Positions 14,499-23,038 of a stretch of 64,000 nt of DNA are shown here, in pieces. Each line of letters opens with the position of its first letter. Position 1 is the stretch's first letter. The stretch is from UBA1189 sp045612065. Lineage in GTDB: Bacteria > Bacteroidota > Bacteroidia > Bacteroidales > Bacteroidaceae. Position numbers and translations under genes: made by a program. The stretch lies in assembly GCA_045612065.1 (NCBI GenBank), contig JAZKYH010000076.1, positions 11,943 to 75,942 of the forward strand, read 5' to 3'. The notes beneath the pieces were generated by a model. It did no database searches. It was not told the DNA's origin and saw only the letters and a list, made by a program, of their open reading frames with translations.

Positions 14499-16610
14499 AT
14501 GAAGAAAATCATTCTTGCAGCGTTAGCAACAGTTGTGTCTCTATCGGGATGCACACAGAAGGGAGAACAAGCGGGAGGATATCCCATCACCCCTGTACCC
14601 TTCACTTCAGTAAAAGTAGAGAACAACAGTTTTTGGGGACAACGGCTCGAAGCAAGCCGCAAGGTGACTATCCCCTTGGCCTTCAGCAAGTGCGAGAGCG
14701 AAGGACGATACACCAACTTCTCCAATGCCGCGGAGCGCATGAAGGATTCCACTAAGTTCTTCAAGGTGCACGGGCGTGGCTTCTCGTTTGACGATACCGA
14801 CCCCTACAAGACCATCGAGGGAGCCAGCTACATCCTGCAGACCTACCCCGATGAGGAACTGAAACTCTATATCGACAGTGTACTGAGCGTAATAGCCTCG
14901 GCCCAAGAGCCCGACGGATACCTCTATACGGCACGCACACAGAACCCCGAGGAGCCGCACCACTGGGCAGGCCCCACACGTTGGAGCAAGGTGGAGGATC
15001 TCAGCCACGAGTTCTACAACCTGGGACACATGGCCGAGAGTGCCGTGGCGCATTATCTGGCTACAGGCGAGCGCACCTTCCTTGACATTGCTACGCGCTA
15101 TGCCGACTGCATCATCCGTGAGGTGGGCGACAAACCCGGACAAGCGTGCGTGGTACCGGGACATCAGATTGCCGAGATGGCACTGTGCCGACTATACCTC
15201 GCCACGGGTGAGCGCAAGTATCTCGACCAGGCGAAGTTCTTCCTCGACTACCGCGGCAAGACCTCGTTCCGTCACGAGTACTCACAGAGCCACAAGCCTG
15301 TGGTGGAGCAAGACGAGGCCGTAGGTCACGCCGTACGCGCAGCCTATATGTATGCCGGCATGGCCGACGTGGCTGCCCTCACAGGTGATTCTGCCTACAT
15401 CAATGCCATCGATGCCATCTGGGACAATATCGTGACCAAGAAACTCTACATCACAGGCGGCATAGGTGCCACACACAATGGCGAGGCCTTTGGCCCCAAC
15501 TACTACCTGCCCAATATGACTGCCTACTGTGAGACTTGCGCAGCCATCGGCAACGTGTATGTGAACCATCGTTTGTTCCTGCTTCACGGTGACTCAAAGT
15601 ACTACGATGTGCTGGAGCGCACCCTCTACAATGGGCTCCTCAGTGGCGTGAGCCTCGATGGTGGCAAGTTCTTCTACCCCAATCCCTTGGAGTCGGCAGG
15701 TCAGCACGAGCGCCAGGCATGGTTTGGTTGTGCCTGCTGCCCCAGCAACATCTGCCGTTTCATCCCCTCACTGCCGGGCTATGTGTATGCCGTGAAGGAC
15801 CGTGATGTATATGTAAACCTCTTCCTCAGCAACTCATCGACCCTCGACGTAGACGGCAAGAAAGTGAGCCTCACGCAGACCACCGACTACCCCTATAGCG
15901 ATAGCATACGCATCAAGATAGACGAGAACCGATGCGGTGAGTTTACCCTTAAGATACGCATTCCCAATTGGGTCGACGGCACTCCCGTGCCCAGCAACCT
16001 CTATGCTTACACCAAGAAGGGACGCTTAGAGCATAGCATTATGGTTGAATTTGCAGAGGATGGACATATGAAAACAACCTTTATCAAGAATGCAGAAACT
16101 ATCAAAGAATTATATGAGTCAGTTTCACAGGACGGAAAAACAAGGGCCTACTTCACCCCTGATGGCTACTATAACATCACCCGCAAGTGGAAGAAGGGAG
16201 ATGAAGTCACCATCTGTTTCGAGATGCAGCCCCGTATCGTACTGGCTCACGAGAACGTAGAGGCCGATCGTGGCTTGGTAGCCATCGAGCGCGGTCCTCT
16301 CGTGTACTGTGCCGAGTGGGTCGACAATGACTTCGACATCAAGAACGTAGTCATCAACCCCGAAGCCAAGTTCACCCTCGGCGAGCGCGACCTCAGCATC
16401 TTTATCCCCAAAGAGCGCAAGGCACAGCTCTCCACATGGGCATCTCAGCACATCATCACGCTCAGCACCGAGGCACAGCTCATCACCCCCGATGCCAAGG
16501 GTACACCACAGTGCGAAAAGGTGAGCCTCACCCTCACGCCCTACTATACCTGGGCACACCGCGGAAGAGGTGACATGAAGGTGTGGCTATCGGTGAGTGA
16601 TGAGCAATAA
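14499..16610 (+). CDS. GH127 family beta-L-arabinofuranosidase-like lipoprotein
   Basis: 703 residues with a lipoprotein signal (VSLSGC, Cys18), so it is probably anchored on the cell surface or facing the periplasm. GH127 enzymes remove beta-L-arabinofuranose using a zinc-bound cysteine nucleophile. The expected residues are present: Glu345 and Cys347 in AYCETCAAIG, and Cys413-Cys414 in CACCPSN. The N-terminal catalytic (alpha/alpha)6 domain is followed by beta-sandwich domains ('RGPLVYCAEW' near 605). Residues about 505-550 look longer and more AT-rich than the flanks. The gene is divergent from the large secreted protein and ends at a UUCG-capped terminator. The family assignment is firm; the exact sugar is inferred. 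Confidence 0.87.
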   Translation: MKKIILAALATVVSLSGCTQKGEQAGGYPITPVPFTSVKVENNSFWGQRLEASRKVTIPLAFSKCESEGRYTNFSNAAERMKDSTKFFKVHGRGFSFDDTDPYKTIEGASYILQTYPDEELKLYIDSVLSVIASAQEPDGYLYTARTQNPEEPHHWAGPTRWSKVEDLSHEFYNLGHMAESAVAHYLATGERTFLDIATRYADCIIREVGDKPGQACVVPGHQIAEMALCRLYLATGERKYLDQAKFFLDYRGKTSFRHEYSQSHKPVVEQDEAVGHAVRAAYMYAGMADVAALTGDSAYINAIDAIWDNIVTKKLYITGGIGATHNGEAFGPNYYLPNMTAYCETCAAIGNVYVNHRLFLLHGDSKYYDVLERTLYNGLLSGVSLDGGKFFYPNPLESAGQHERQAWFGCACCPSNICRFIPSLPGYVYAVKDRDVYVNLFLSNSSTLDVDGKKVSLTQTTDYPYSDSIRIKIDENRCGEFTLKIRIPNWVDGTPVPSNLYAYTKKGRLEHSIMVEFAEDGHMKTTFIKNAETIKELYESVSQDGKTRAYFTPDGYYNITRKWKKGDEVTICFEMQPRIVLAHENVEADRGLVAIERGPLVYCAEWVDNDFDIKNVVINPEAKFTLGERDLSIFIPKERKAQLSTWASQHIITLSTEAQLITPDAKGTPQCEKVSLTLTPYYTWAHRGRGDMKVWLSVSDEQ

Positions 16611-16626
16611 GCTTTGAGGTTAACAA

Positions 16627-16658
16627 AATAAGGGATACTCTTCGGAGTATCCCTTATT
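16627..16658. terminator. Terminator hairpin with UUCG loop
   Basis: A perfect 14-bp stem (AATAAGGGATACTC and its complement) closed by TTCG, between two convergent genes. It can work in both directions. Confidence 0.85.
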
Positions 16659-16722
16659 AAATATTGAAGGTTTTCCTTATTGGAGTTTAAGGTGTAAGGC
16701 GTAGATTGTACACCTACATAAC

Positions 16723-17112
16723 TCACAGCTCACCGCTCAGAGCCTTTGCACAACGTTCGATGTCAGTGGGGCGCACTACGATATTAGCCATGTCGCCTTC
16801 GGCGAAAGCATACATATATTCGATGCTCACTTCAGCTGCAGCCAACTGCTCGAGAATCTCACCCAAAGCACCCGCCTTGTTGGGACAGTGAAGATGTATC
16901 ACATCGGTGAGCTTCACGGCAAAGTCGGCATCGCGAAGAATCTCTACCGCCTTGTTCACATCTGACACGATGAGACGCAATATGCCGAAGTCGGGAGTCT
17001 CGGCCATGCTGAATGCCTGCATATTGACACCATGCTGACTCAGAATCTTGGTCACTTCATTGATTCGTCCTGTCTTGTTCTCGAGGAAGACCGATACTTG
17101 CTTGATTATCAT
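16723..17112 (-). CDS. ACT domain protein
   Basis: 129 residues consisting of two ACT units: 'IKQVSVFLENKTGRINEVTKILSQHGVNM' style at 3-31, and a second beginning 'LHCPNKAGALGEILEQL' near 73-90. ACT domains bind amino acids and control enzymes allosterically. It lies 21 bases after the phenylacetate-CoA ligase gene on the same strand, the usual Bacteroidales arrangement, so it probably senses an aromatic or branched amino acid for that pathway. It has no catalytic domain. Confidence 0.85.
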   Translation of the reverse strand: MIIKQVSVFLENKTGRINEVTKILSQHGVNMQAFSMAETPDFGILRLIVSDVNKAVEILRDADFAVKLTDVIHLHCPNKAGALGEILEQLAAAEVSIEYMYAFAEGDMANIVVRPTDIERCAKALSGEL

Positions 17113-17133
17113 AACCGTTGTATGTATTAATCG

Positions 17134-18435
17134 TTATTTCAATATTCTGTTATCAATCACATGCTTGCCCTTGCCCTGGCTGCGCTCGATGCTGCCCGGC
17201 TCCATGAGTTTCACATCGGCACTGATAGAGAGCACGCTCTTGAGACGGTCGGCCAGGCGCTTCTTCATGGCCAGCATGCTACCGATGTCGTCGGTAAAGA
17301 AGTCGCGACGCACCTCTACCTGCACCTGCAAGGTGTCGAGGTTGCCTGCACGGTCTACGACGAGCATATATTGGGGTTCGAACTCCTTCATCTCGAGGAT
17401 GACACTCTCCACCTGTGAGGGGAACACGTTGATACCACGAATGATGAGCATGTCGTCGCTACGGCCCATGATGCGGCCCATGCGCACGGCTGTACGGCCA
17501 CAGGCACACTCACCCTCCAGCAATGTGCAGAGGTCCTTGGTGCGGTAACGCAACAGGGGCATACCCTCTTTGGTAAGGGTGGTGAACACGAGTTCGCCCT
17601 GCTGTCCACGAGGCAACTGCTCCAATGTATCGGGATTGATGATTTCGGGATAGAAGTGGTCCTCGCAGATGTGCGAGCCGTTCTGCTCCTCACACTCATA
17701 CGACACGCCAGGGCCCATAATCTCGCTCAAGCCGTAGATATTATAGCCCTTCAAGCCGAGGCGCTCCTCAATCTCCTTACGCATATTCTCCGTCCAAGGC
17801 TCAGCGCCAAAGGCACCGATGCGCAGACCTATCTCCTCTTTCGCCACGCCCATCTTCTCCAAGGTCTCGGCCAGATGAAGGGCATATGAGGGAGTACAAG
17901 CGACACCGCTTATCTTCAGGTCGCGGATGAGGCGGATGTGCTTCTCGGTGTTACCTGTAGAGGTGGGTATCACCGTGGCACCCAAATTCTCCACACCATA
18001 GTGTGCACCAAGACCACCCGTGAAGAGGCCATAGCCATAGGCTACAGAGAAGGTATCGTCGCGGGTCACACCGAAGGCTGTGAGGCTACGGGCCATCACC
18101 TCTGACCATACAGACAAGTCCTTGCGTGTGTAGCCCACGATGGTTGGGTTACCCGTAGTGCCCGACGAGGCATGCACACGCACAATCTCCGAGGGAGGTG
18201 CTGCCTGCAAACCATAGGGATAGTTGTCGCGCAAGTCCTGTTTGGTGGTGAAGGGGAGCTTCACGATATCATCAATGCTGCGGATGTCCTCGGGAGAAAC
18301 ATCCATCGCCTGCATCTTGTTACGATAGAAAGGGACGTTGTGATATACATACGTCACCAACTTTTGTAGCCGCTTACTCTGCAAAGCACGCATCTCATCG
18401 CGGCTCATGCATTCTTTATTCGGATTCCAAATCAT
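17134..18435 (-). CDS. paaK: Phenylacetate-CoA ligase
   Basis: 433 residues. This adenylate-forming enzyme activates phenylacetate (or a related aryl acid) with ATP and CoA. Visible motifs are the P-loop-like 'VHASSGTTGNPTIVGYT' (about 87-103), 'YNIYGLSEIMGPGVSYEC' (about 233-250), and 'LLRYRTKDL' with a zinc-like CACG cluster near 310. In gut Bacteroidales this gene usually sits next to indolepyruvate ferredoxin oxidoreductase genes, joining amino-acid fermentation to aryl-CoA formation; those are not in the window, but the ACT partner is directly downstream. Confidence 0.88.
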   Translation of the reverse strand: MIWNPNKECMSRDEMRALQSKRLQKLVTYVYHNVPFYRNKMQAMDVSPEDIRSIDDIVKLPFTTKQDLRDNYPYGLQAAPPSEIVRVHASSGTTGNPTIVGYTRKDLSVWSEVMARSLTAFGVTRDDTFSVAYGYGLFTGGLGAHYGVENLGATVIPTSTGNTEKHIRLIRDLKISGVACTPSYALHLAETLEKMGVAKEEIGLRIGAFGAEPWTENMRKEIEERLGLKGYNIYGLSEIMGPGVSYECEEQNGSHICEDHFYPEIINPDTLEQLPRGQQGELVFTTLTKEGMPLLRYRTKDLCTLLEGECACGRTAVRMGRIMGRSDDMLIIRGINVFPSQVESVILEMKEFEPQYMLVVDRAGNLDTLQVQVEVRRDFFTDDIGSMLAMKKRLADRLKSVLSISADVKLMEPGSIERSQGKGKHVIDNRILK

Positions 18436-18515
18436 AATACCTATTACTTTTTACCTTTGTGGCGCAAATTTACATATTTTTCGTTTCCGACAAACACTTT
18501 CGGAGCTTTTTTACG

Positions 18516-19586
18516 CTAACTGAAGCGTAATACCTTCTGATTTGCATCGAACGGAAACAAATCATCCATGTGCATAGCCTCAATGGCCAATCCGATGAGT
18601 TCCTCGGTGCTCTGCCCCGACACGCCCTGCACGGCTGCAAAATGGTGTCCAGCCTCTACCATGCAATCTTCGGGAATAAGACCGATGAGCTCCGTACCCG
18701 TCACCTCGGCACCCAGTTCGTGTGCCACACGGCATACCGTTTCATAGGCCGTATGGATGGGGCAAAGGGCCACGTCATTGATGTTCATCGACACCTGCGC
18801 ACAGCCAAACTCCTCGATGTACCATCCTATGGCCTTGCATCCGCGCAACAGGCCGGGGCGGCGCACTGCCCTACCCTCCTCGTCGCGCATAACATTGCCC
18901 GCCTCATCGCGGCACACCTCGCCACTCGCCCTCACACGAGCCGCAATGGCTGCTGCCACCTCACGCGACGGAGTGTTGAGGTTAAAGTTCACGGCTATCA
19001 GGAAGTTGCGTGCCCCCACCACCGTAGCCCCCGAACGGGCTGCCTGCTCGGTATACTCCTCGCCCCCAAAGTCGGGACGCATCACGGGGTCGAGCATCTT
19101 AGCCTGCAAACCCTCATACTCGCCACGGCGGCAATCGGCAAGGTTCACATGCTCGGGCAGGTAGGCCGAAGCCTCGTAGCAATAGGTGGGTATGCCCAAT
19201 TCCTTATATATGCGCTCGGCCAACGCACGTGCCAGTTCGGCACACTCGGCCAGCGTGATATTCTTCAGCGGGATGAGCGGCAACACATCAGTAGCACCAA
19301 TGCGGGGATGCTCGCCATGATGAGTGCGCATATCGATGAGTTCGCTCGCCTTGCGCACCATACGAAAAGCCGCCTCAACGACATCCGAAGCATGCCCCAA
19401 GAAGGTAATCACCGTGCGATTGGCAGCCTCGCCACGGTCTATATGCAATACCCGAACGCCATCGACCGAGCGTATAGCCCCGGCGATGGCGTTGATGTTT
19501 TCGATGTTGCATCCCTCACTGAAGTTGGGGACACACTCAATCAAGTTGAGATTTGAAAGTTGAGAGTTGAAAGTTTTACTTTCCAT
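18516..19586 (-). CDS. ftcD: Glutamate formimidoyltransferase
   Basis: 356 residues. It transfers the formimino group between glutamate and tetrahydrofolate, a step of histidine degradation. 'LIECVPNFSEGCN' near 15-27, 'RTVITFLGH' and 'MRTHHGEHPRIGATDVLPLIP' near 85-105 are family hallmarks, and there is no cyclodeaminase domain, as is usual in this phylum. The chosen ATG (19586) avoids overlap with the porin upstream; the residues before the LIECVPN core (KTFNSQLSNLN) are encoded by an AACTTTCAACTC-type repeat and are probably not functional. The other hut genes are absent from the window. Confidence 0.87.
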   Translation of the reverse strand: MESKTFNSQLSNLNLIECVPNFSEGCNIENINAIAGAIRSVDGVRVLHIDRGEAANRTVITFLGHASDVVEAAFRMVRKASELIDMRTHHGEHPRIGATDVLPLIPLKNITLAECAELARALAERIYKELGIPTYCYEASAYLPEHVNLADCRRGEYEGLQAKMLDPVMRPDFGGEEYTEQAARSGATVVGARNFLIAVNFNLNTPSREVAAAIAARVRASGEVCRDEAGNVMRDEEGRAVRRPGLLRGCKAIGWYIEEFGCAQVSMNINDVALCPIHTAYETVCRVAHELGAEVTGTELIGLIPEDCMVEAGHHFAAVQGVSGQSTEELIGLAIEAMHMDDLFPFDANQKVLRFS

Positions 19587-19612
19587 CTGCAAACCATAGA
19601 ATTCAGAATTTA

Positions 19613-20902
19613 TCAAAAGTCATATTTCAGCATCATGCAAACGCGATTATTGGCAACCCAGTGGGTATTGGTCACTGTACCATTAGACTGATAATCACCA
19701 TAAGCGGCAGCGGTGTGCTCATACTCAAGACCAATCTGCATATTCTGTACTTTGTATGTCACGATGGGAGAGAAACGGAAGGCCTGATCAAGTCCAGAGT
19801 TATTACGAGTAACAAAAGCATATTTCTTGTTTCCACCTTCTACAAGACGAACATCATTGCCCTCTGCATCCTTTTTCACAATACGGTTATCCACAAATGC
19901 ATCTCCTGCCGAACCAAAATTCTTGAGCCATCCTGCAAAGAACCCATAGCGAAGTTTCTTGCCATACATCATAGTAATCCACGCAGATCCAAGTTGCATA
20001 GATTCGTAAGTATAGGAACCATTAGTTGCTTCACTCACTACGCCATAACCTGTAGGCTGCTGCATGTGTGAAGTATTCTGTCCATACATCGCTTTAGCAC
20101 GTATAGAAAGATCCTCTACTTTGAGTGAGCCGAACACCATTGCAGAAAGACTCGTAACGTGTTCATTTACACGTATTTTCAATGAATCAATGGCTACACG
20201 CGGAGCAATGGTAGATGCGTTCACGCCAAAGCCACCAGTAAGGTGCTTACCTTTGGCAGTCATACCCACAAAGAGTTCGGGCACGAGGGCATTGCGAGAA
20301 TAGGTGTTAGCGGTCTTACCATCAAGACCTACCGAGCCATACTGATACTGATAGAGCGCTGCAGCAGTAAACGAGAGTCCCTTGATGGGAGTGTAATTGT
20401 AACGCACCTGCGGTGAGCGGTTGAAGGGATTGAACGGAGCACCCGTAGCAAGGCTGAACACCTCGGGCATCAAGTCGCCCGCCATGGGATGCCATGCCTG
20501 ACCTACGAGCAGGTCTGACTGTTCCCAAGCCAACTTTGCATAGGCCTGACGGATGCGGAGGTTAAATGCTGTACCTGATGAAGCACCACAGAAATCGGAC
20601 TCAATCTTGGCAGTCGACTTGGCATTCCAAATCTCAGGGCCTGTAACGTTCAAACCAAAGCGTGTGGTCATTGAGAGGAAACGTACTGAGGGAATGGCAT
20701 TGAGATCCTCACCATTAACACCCGGTTTGATATCGTTGGGAAGCATATTAAACAAGCCCTCATTGGACTGCACGCAACTACGTGAGTCATAAGTAAAATA
20801 GTTACGTACGAAGCCGTAAATCTCGGCCTTTACAGCCTTATTCTGTGCAAAGCCCGCGCTGATTCCCAGTGCAAGCACAAGTGCTGATAATACTCTTTTC
20901 AT
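19613..20902 (-). CDS. Outer-membrane porin-like beta-barrel protein
   Basis: 429 residues. The signal peptide (MKRVLSALVLALGISAGFA) is followed by alternating strands rich in Tyr and Gly and a terminal aromatic strand ending in Phe (VCMMLKYDF), as in 16-strand porins. There is no TonB plug domain. The segment 'VGQAWHPMAGDLMPEVFSLATGAPFNPFNRSPQVRY' near 140-175 is characteristic of a Bacteroidales porin group that I recognise only as hypothetical. Its stop lies 26 bases before the ftcD start, so the two are probably co-transcribed and the porin may admit histidine, urocanate or related nutrients (inference). Confidence 0.78.
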   Translation of the reverse strand: MKRVLSALVLALGISAGFAQNKAVKAEIYGFVRNYFTYDSRSCVQSNEGLFNMLPNDIKPGVNGEDLNAIPSVRFLSMTTRFGLNVTGPEIWNAKSTAKIESDFCGASSGTAFNLRIRQAYAKLAWEQSDLLVGQAWHPMAGDLMPEVFSLATGAPFNPFNRSPQVRYNYTPIKGLSFTAAALYQYQYGSVGLDGKTANTYSRNALVPELFVGMTAKGKHLTGGFGVNASTIAPRVAIDSLKIRVNEHVTSLSAMVFGSLKVEDLSIRAKAMYGQNTSHMQQPTGYGVVSEATNGSYTYESMQLGSAWITMMYGKKLRYGFFAGWLKNFGSAGDAFVDNRIVKKDAEGNDVRLVEGGNKKYAFVTRNNSGLDQAFRFSPIVTYKVQNMQIGLEYEHTAAAYGDYQSNGTVTNTHWVANNRVCMMLKYDF

Positions 20903-20949
20903 ATCCTATCGTGTTTTTATTTACATTCTTTCATTACTCTTCTGAGTCA

Positions 20950-20966
20950 CCCCTCCTTTGGAGGGG
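20950..20966 (-). terminator. Hairpin after ilvE
   Basis: CCCCTCC/GGAGGGG with a 3-base loop, just beyond the ilvE stop on the minus strand. Confidence 0.5.
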
Positions 20967-20983
20967 CAGGGGGAGGCCTCTTT

Positions 20984-22009
20984 TTACTCCACTACCGTTA
21001 CCCAACCATGGCGGTCCTCGATGTCGCCATACTGTATGCCGCGCAAAGTGTCGTACAACTTACGGCAGATGGGACCGGGCTGGCCATCCTTGGCAATAAC
21101 GTATGAACGCTTCATCTCCAGGTCATCGATGCGCTCGATGGGCGAGATTACTGCGGCTGTACCACATGCACCAGCCTCCTCGAAGGTATCGAGTTCCTCG
21201 ATAGGGATTTGGCGACGCTCTACGGTCAAGCCCATATCCTCGGCCAACTGCATCAAGCTCTTGTTGGTGATAGAGGGAAGGATAGAGGTAGACTTCGGAG
21301 TCACATAGGTGTTGTTCTTGATACCGAAGAAGTTGGCCGCACCGCACTCGTCGATATACTTCTTCTCCTTGGCGTCGAGGTAGAACTCGCATGAGTAGCC
21401 CAAGTCGTGAGCCAGTTTGTTGGCCTTCATCGAAGCGGCATAGTTGCCACCCACCTTGTAAATACCTGTACCAAGAGGAGCCGAGCGGTCATATTGGCGG
21501 ATAACCACGTAAGGATTGGTTGAGAAACCACCCTTAAAGTAAGGACCTACGGGCATCACAAAAATCATGAACAGATACTCGTCAGCAGGATGCACACCCA
21601 CCTGAGCACCCGTTCCGATGAGCAACGGACGGATGTAGAGCGAAGCACCGCTCTCATAGGGAGGAACGAAACGCTCGTTCATCTTCACCACCTTGAGCAC
21701 CATCTCTCGGAACTTCTCAGTGGGGAGTTGCGGCATCAAGATACCATCGCAAGTGCTCTGCAAACGCTCGGCATTAGCCTCAAGACGAAACACACGAATC
21801 TTGCCATCCTTACCACGGAAAGCCTTCAAGCCCTCGAAAGCCTCCTGCCCGTAGTGCAAGCAAGTAGCCGCAATGTGCAAGTTCACACTCTCACTATCCG
21901 ACACCTCCACGTCGCCCCACGCACCATTGCGGTAGTAGCAACGCACATTGTAGTCGGTCTTCATATAGCCGAACGAGAGGTTCGACCAATCCAAATCCAA
22001 TTCTTTCAT
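20984..22009 (-). CDS. ilvE: Branched-chain amino acid aminotransferase
   Basis: 341 residues. This PLP enzyme interconverts Leu, Ile and Val with their 2-keto acids. Class IV features are 'LHYGQEAFEGLKAFR' (about 46-60), 'YIRPLLIGTGAQVGVHPA' (about 118-135), the PLP-lysine segment 'GGNYAASMKANKLA' (about 182-195) and 'ECGAANFFGIKN' (about 220-231). The start is ATG 22009 (MKELDLDW); the longer open frame upstream runs through the promoter and is non-coding. With the LeuA-type synthase at 23 kb it marks branched-chain amino acid metabolism, though the two are not one operon. Confidence 0.92.
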   Translation of the reverse strand: MKELDLDWSNLSFGYMKTDYNVRCYYRNGAWGDVEVSDSESVNLHIAATCLHYGQEAFEGLKAFRGKDGKIRVFRLEANAERLQSTCDGILMPQLPTEKFREMVLKVVKMNERFVPPYESGASLYIRPLLIGTGAQVGVHPADEYLFMIFVMPVGPYFKGGFSTNPYVVIRQYDRSAPLGTGIYKVGGNYAASMKANKLAHDLGYSCEFYLDAKEKKYIDECGAANFFGIKNNTYVTPKSTSILPSITNKSLMQLAEDMGLTVERRQIPIEELDTFEEAGACGTAAVISPIERIDDLEMKRSYVIAKDGQPGPICRKLYDTLRGIQYGDIEDRHGWVTVVE

Positions 22010-22069
22010 AACTATAGTAGTCTTGTTTGATTCTTCTTTAGATACCTTTATATATAGTATAAGATACCG

Positions 22070-22101
22070 CGAAGTTAGTGTGTTTTCGCTCGTCTTGCAA
22101 A
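22070..22101 (-). promoter_or_regulatory. Promoter of ilvE
   Basis: On the minus strand TTTG (22098-22101), 20 bases, then TAACTTCG (22070-22077), about 60 bases before the start. Confidence 0.55.
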
Positions 22102-22222
22102 TTTTCGGCCTAAAAAACGAGGCAAGCACAATTCTCATACGAAAACGTTGTGGCATATTATCGGTTAATCCACGAAAAGTGCATATTACAGCTAAAGGTA
22201 TGCAAAAAAAAGGCTTACTTCG

Positions 22223-22252
22223 TTTGTTTTTATGAAGAAAATAGTACCTTTG
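22223..22252 (+). promoter_or_regulatory. Promoter of the CD225/DUF2752 pair
   Basis: TTTG (22223-22226), 18 bases, then TACCTTTG (22245-22252), 25 bases before the ATG. Confidence 0.55.
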
Positions 22253-22277
22253 TGAAGAAAAGTTAAACAATGAAACT

Positions 22278-22544
22278 ATGGAAGAACAGAACAAACCCTG
22301 CCCCGATAACAATCTGATTTGGGCTATCTTGTGTACAGTAATGTGTTGCCTCCCCTTGGGTATCGTGGCTATTATCAAGTCAACATCAGTAGAGAAACTG
22401 TGGTATCAGGGCCATCATGACGAAGCTGAGAAAGCAGCTGCAGATGCAAAGAAATGGGCCATCTGGGGAGCGGCTATCTCAGCCATCTTCGTGGTGCTGT
22501 ATTTGATTGTCGTTGTCCTTGCAATAGCTTTGGCAGAGTCGTAA
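22278..22544 (+). CDS. CD225/dispanin family small membrane protein
   Basis: 88 residues. After a short polar start (MEEQNKPCPDNN) come a first membrane helix with the CD225 pattern 'LIWAILCTVMCCLPLGIVAII', a cytoplasmic loop 'KSTSVEKLWYQGHHDEAEKAAADAKKW' and a second helix. The layout matches bacterial dispanin-like proteins, related in fold to interferon-induced transmembrane proteins. Function in bacteria is unknown. The next gene starts 2 bases after the stop, so the two form an operon. Confidence 0.85.
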   Translation: MEEQNKPCPDNNLIWAILCTVMCCLPLGIVAIIKSTSVEKLWYQGHHDEAEKAAADAKKWAIWGAAISAIFVVLYLIVVVLAIALAES

Positions 22545-22546
22545 TC

Positions 22547-22927
22547 ATGCGCTCGAGGATAATCCGCGTAATAATACCGGTGGTAATCTTGTCCATCGGT
22601 ATTTTTTATTACCACATCCCTCCTGCAGACACCATCTGGGTGCCCAAGTGCCCATGGTGGATGCTTACCGGTACCTATTGTCCCTCGTGCGGCATCCAGC
22701 GTTTCCTGCACGAACTCTTGACAGGACACCTGCTCACAGCTTTCCGCCTCAACCCTTTTCTTATGCTATCACTCCCTTATGCCACATTGGCCATTTTAGG
22801 GAAATGGTACAATATCAACGGAGCGTTTGACAACCTCAACCGTTTCATCTATAGCCGCAAGGTCCTCATTGCCTACCTCGTACTATACTTCATCTGGTGG
22901 GCCATCCGCATCATCTTCAAGGTCTGA
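22547..22927 (+). CDS. DUF2752 membrane protein
   Basis: 126 residues with about three membrane helices. The hallmark 'CPWWMLTGTYCPSCGIQR' (residues 34-51, the C-x6-GxxCPxCGxxR pattern) identifies DUF2752, whose function is unknown. It follows the CD225 gene almost without a gap, a pairing common in Bacteroidales. Transcription ends at the strong hairpin 28-73 bases downstream. Confidence 0.85.
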   Translation: MRSRIIRVIIPVVILSIGIFYYHIPPADTIWVPKCPWWMLTGTYCPSCGIQRFLHELLTGHLLTAFRLNPFLMLSLPYATLAILGKWYNINGAFDNLNRFIYSRKVLIAYLVLYFIWWAIRIIFKV

Positions 22928-22954
22928 ATTACCTTAGCTATCCTTATATCACCT

Positions 22955-23000
22955 AAAAAACTGGGGGCAAAGAGTTTCATTTCTCTTTGCCCAGTTTTTT
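22955..23000. terminator. Bidirectional terminator
   Basis: A long near-perfect stem (AAAAAACTGGG-GCAAAGAG with its complement) between two convergent genes, with A/T runs on both sides. Confidence 0.85.
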
Positions 23001-23038
23001 CCAATCACTATAGGTTATTTCTGTTCGCTACAGTCGAC

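Noticed and set aside
20984..22378. Longer ilvE start
   Set aside because: The extra ~120 codons run through the promoter and carry no family residues; ATG 22009 fits the family length.
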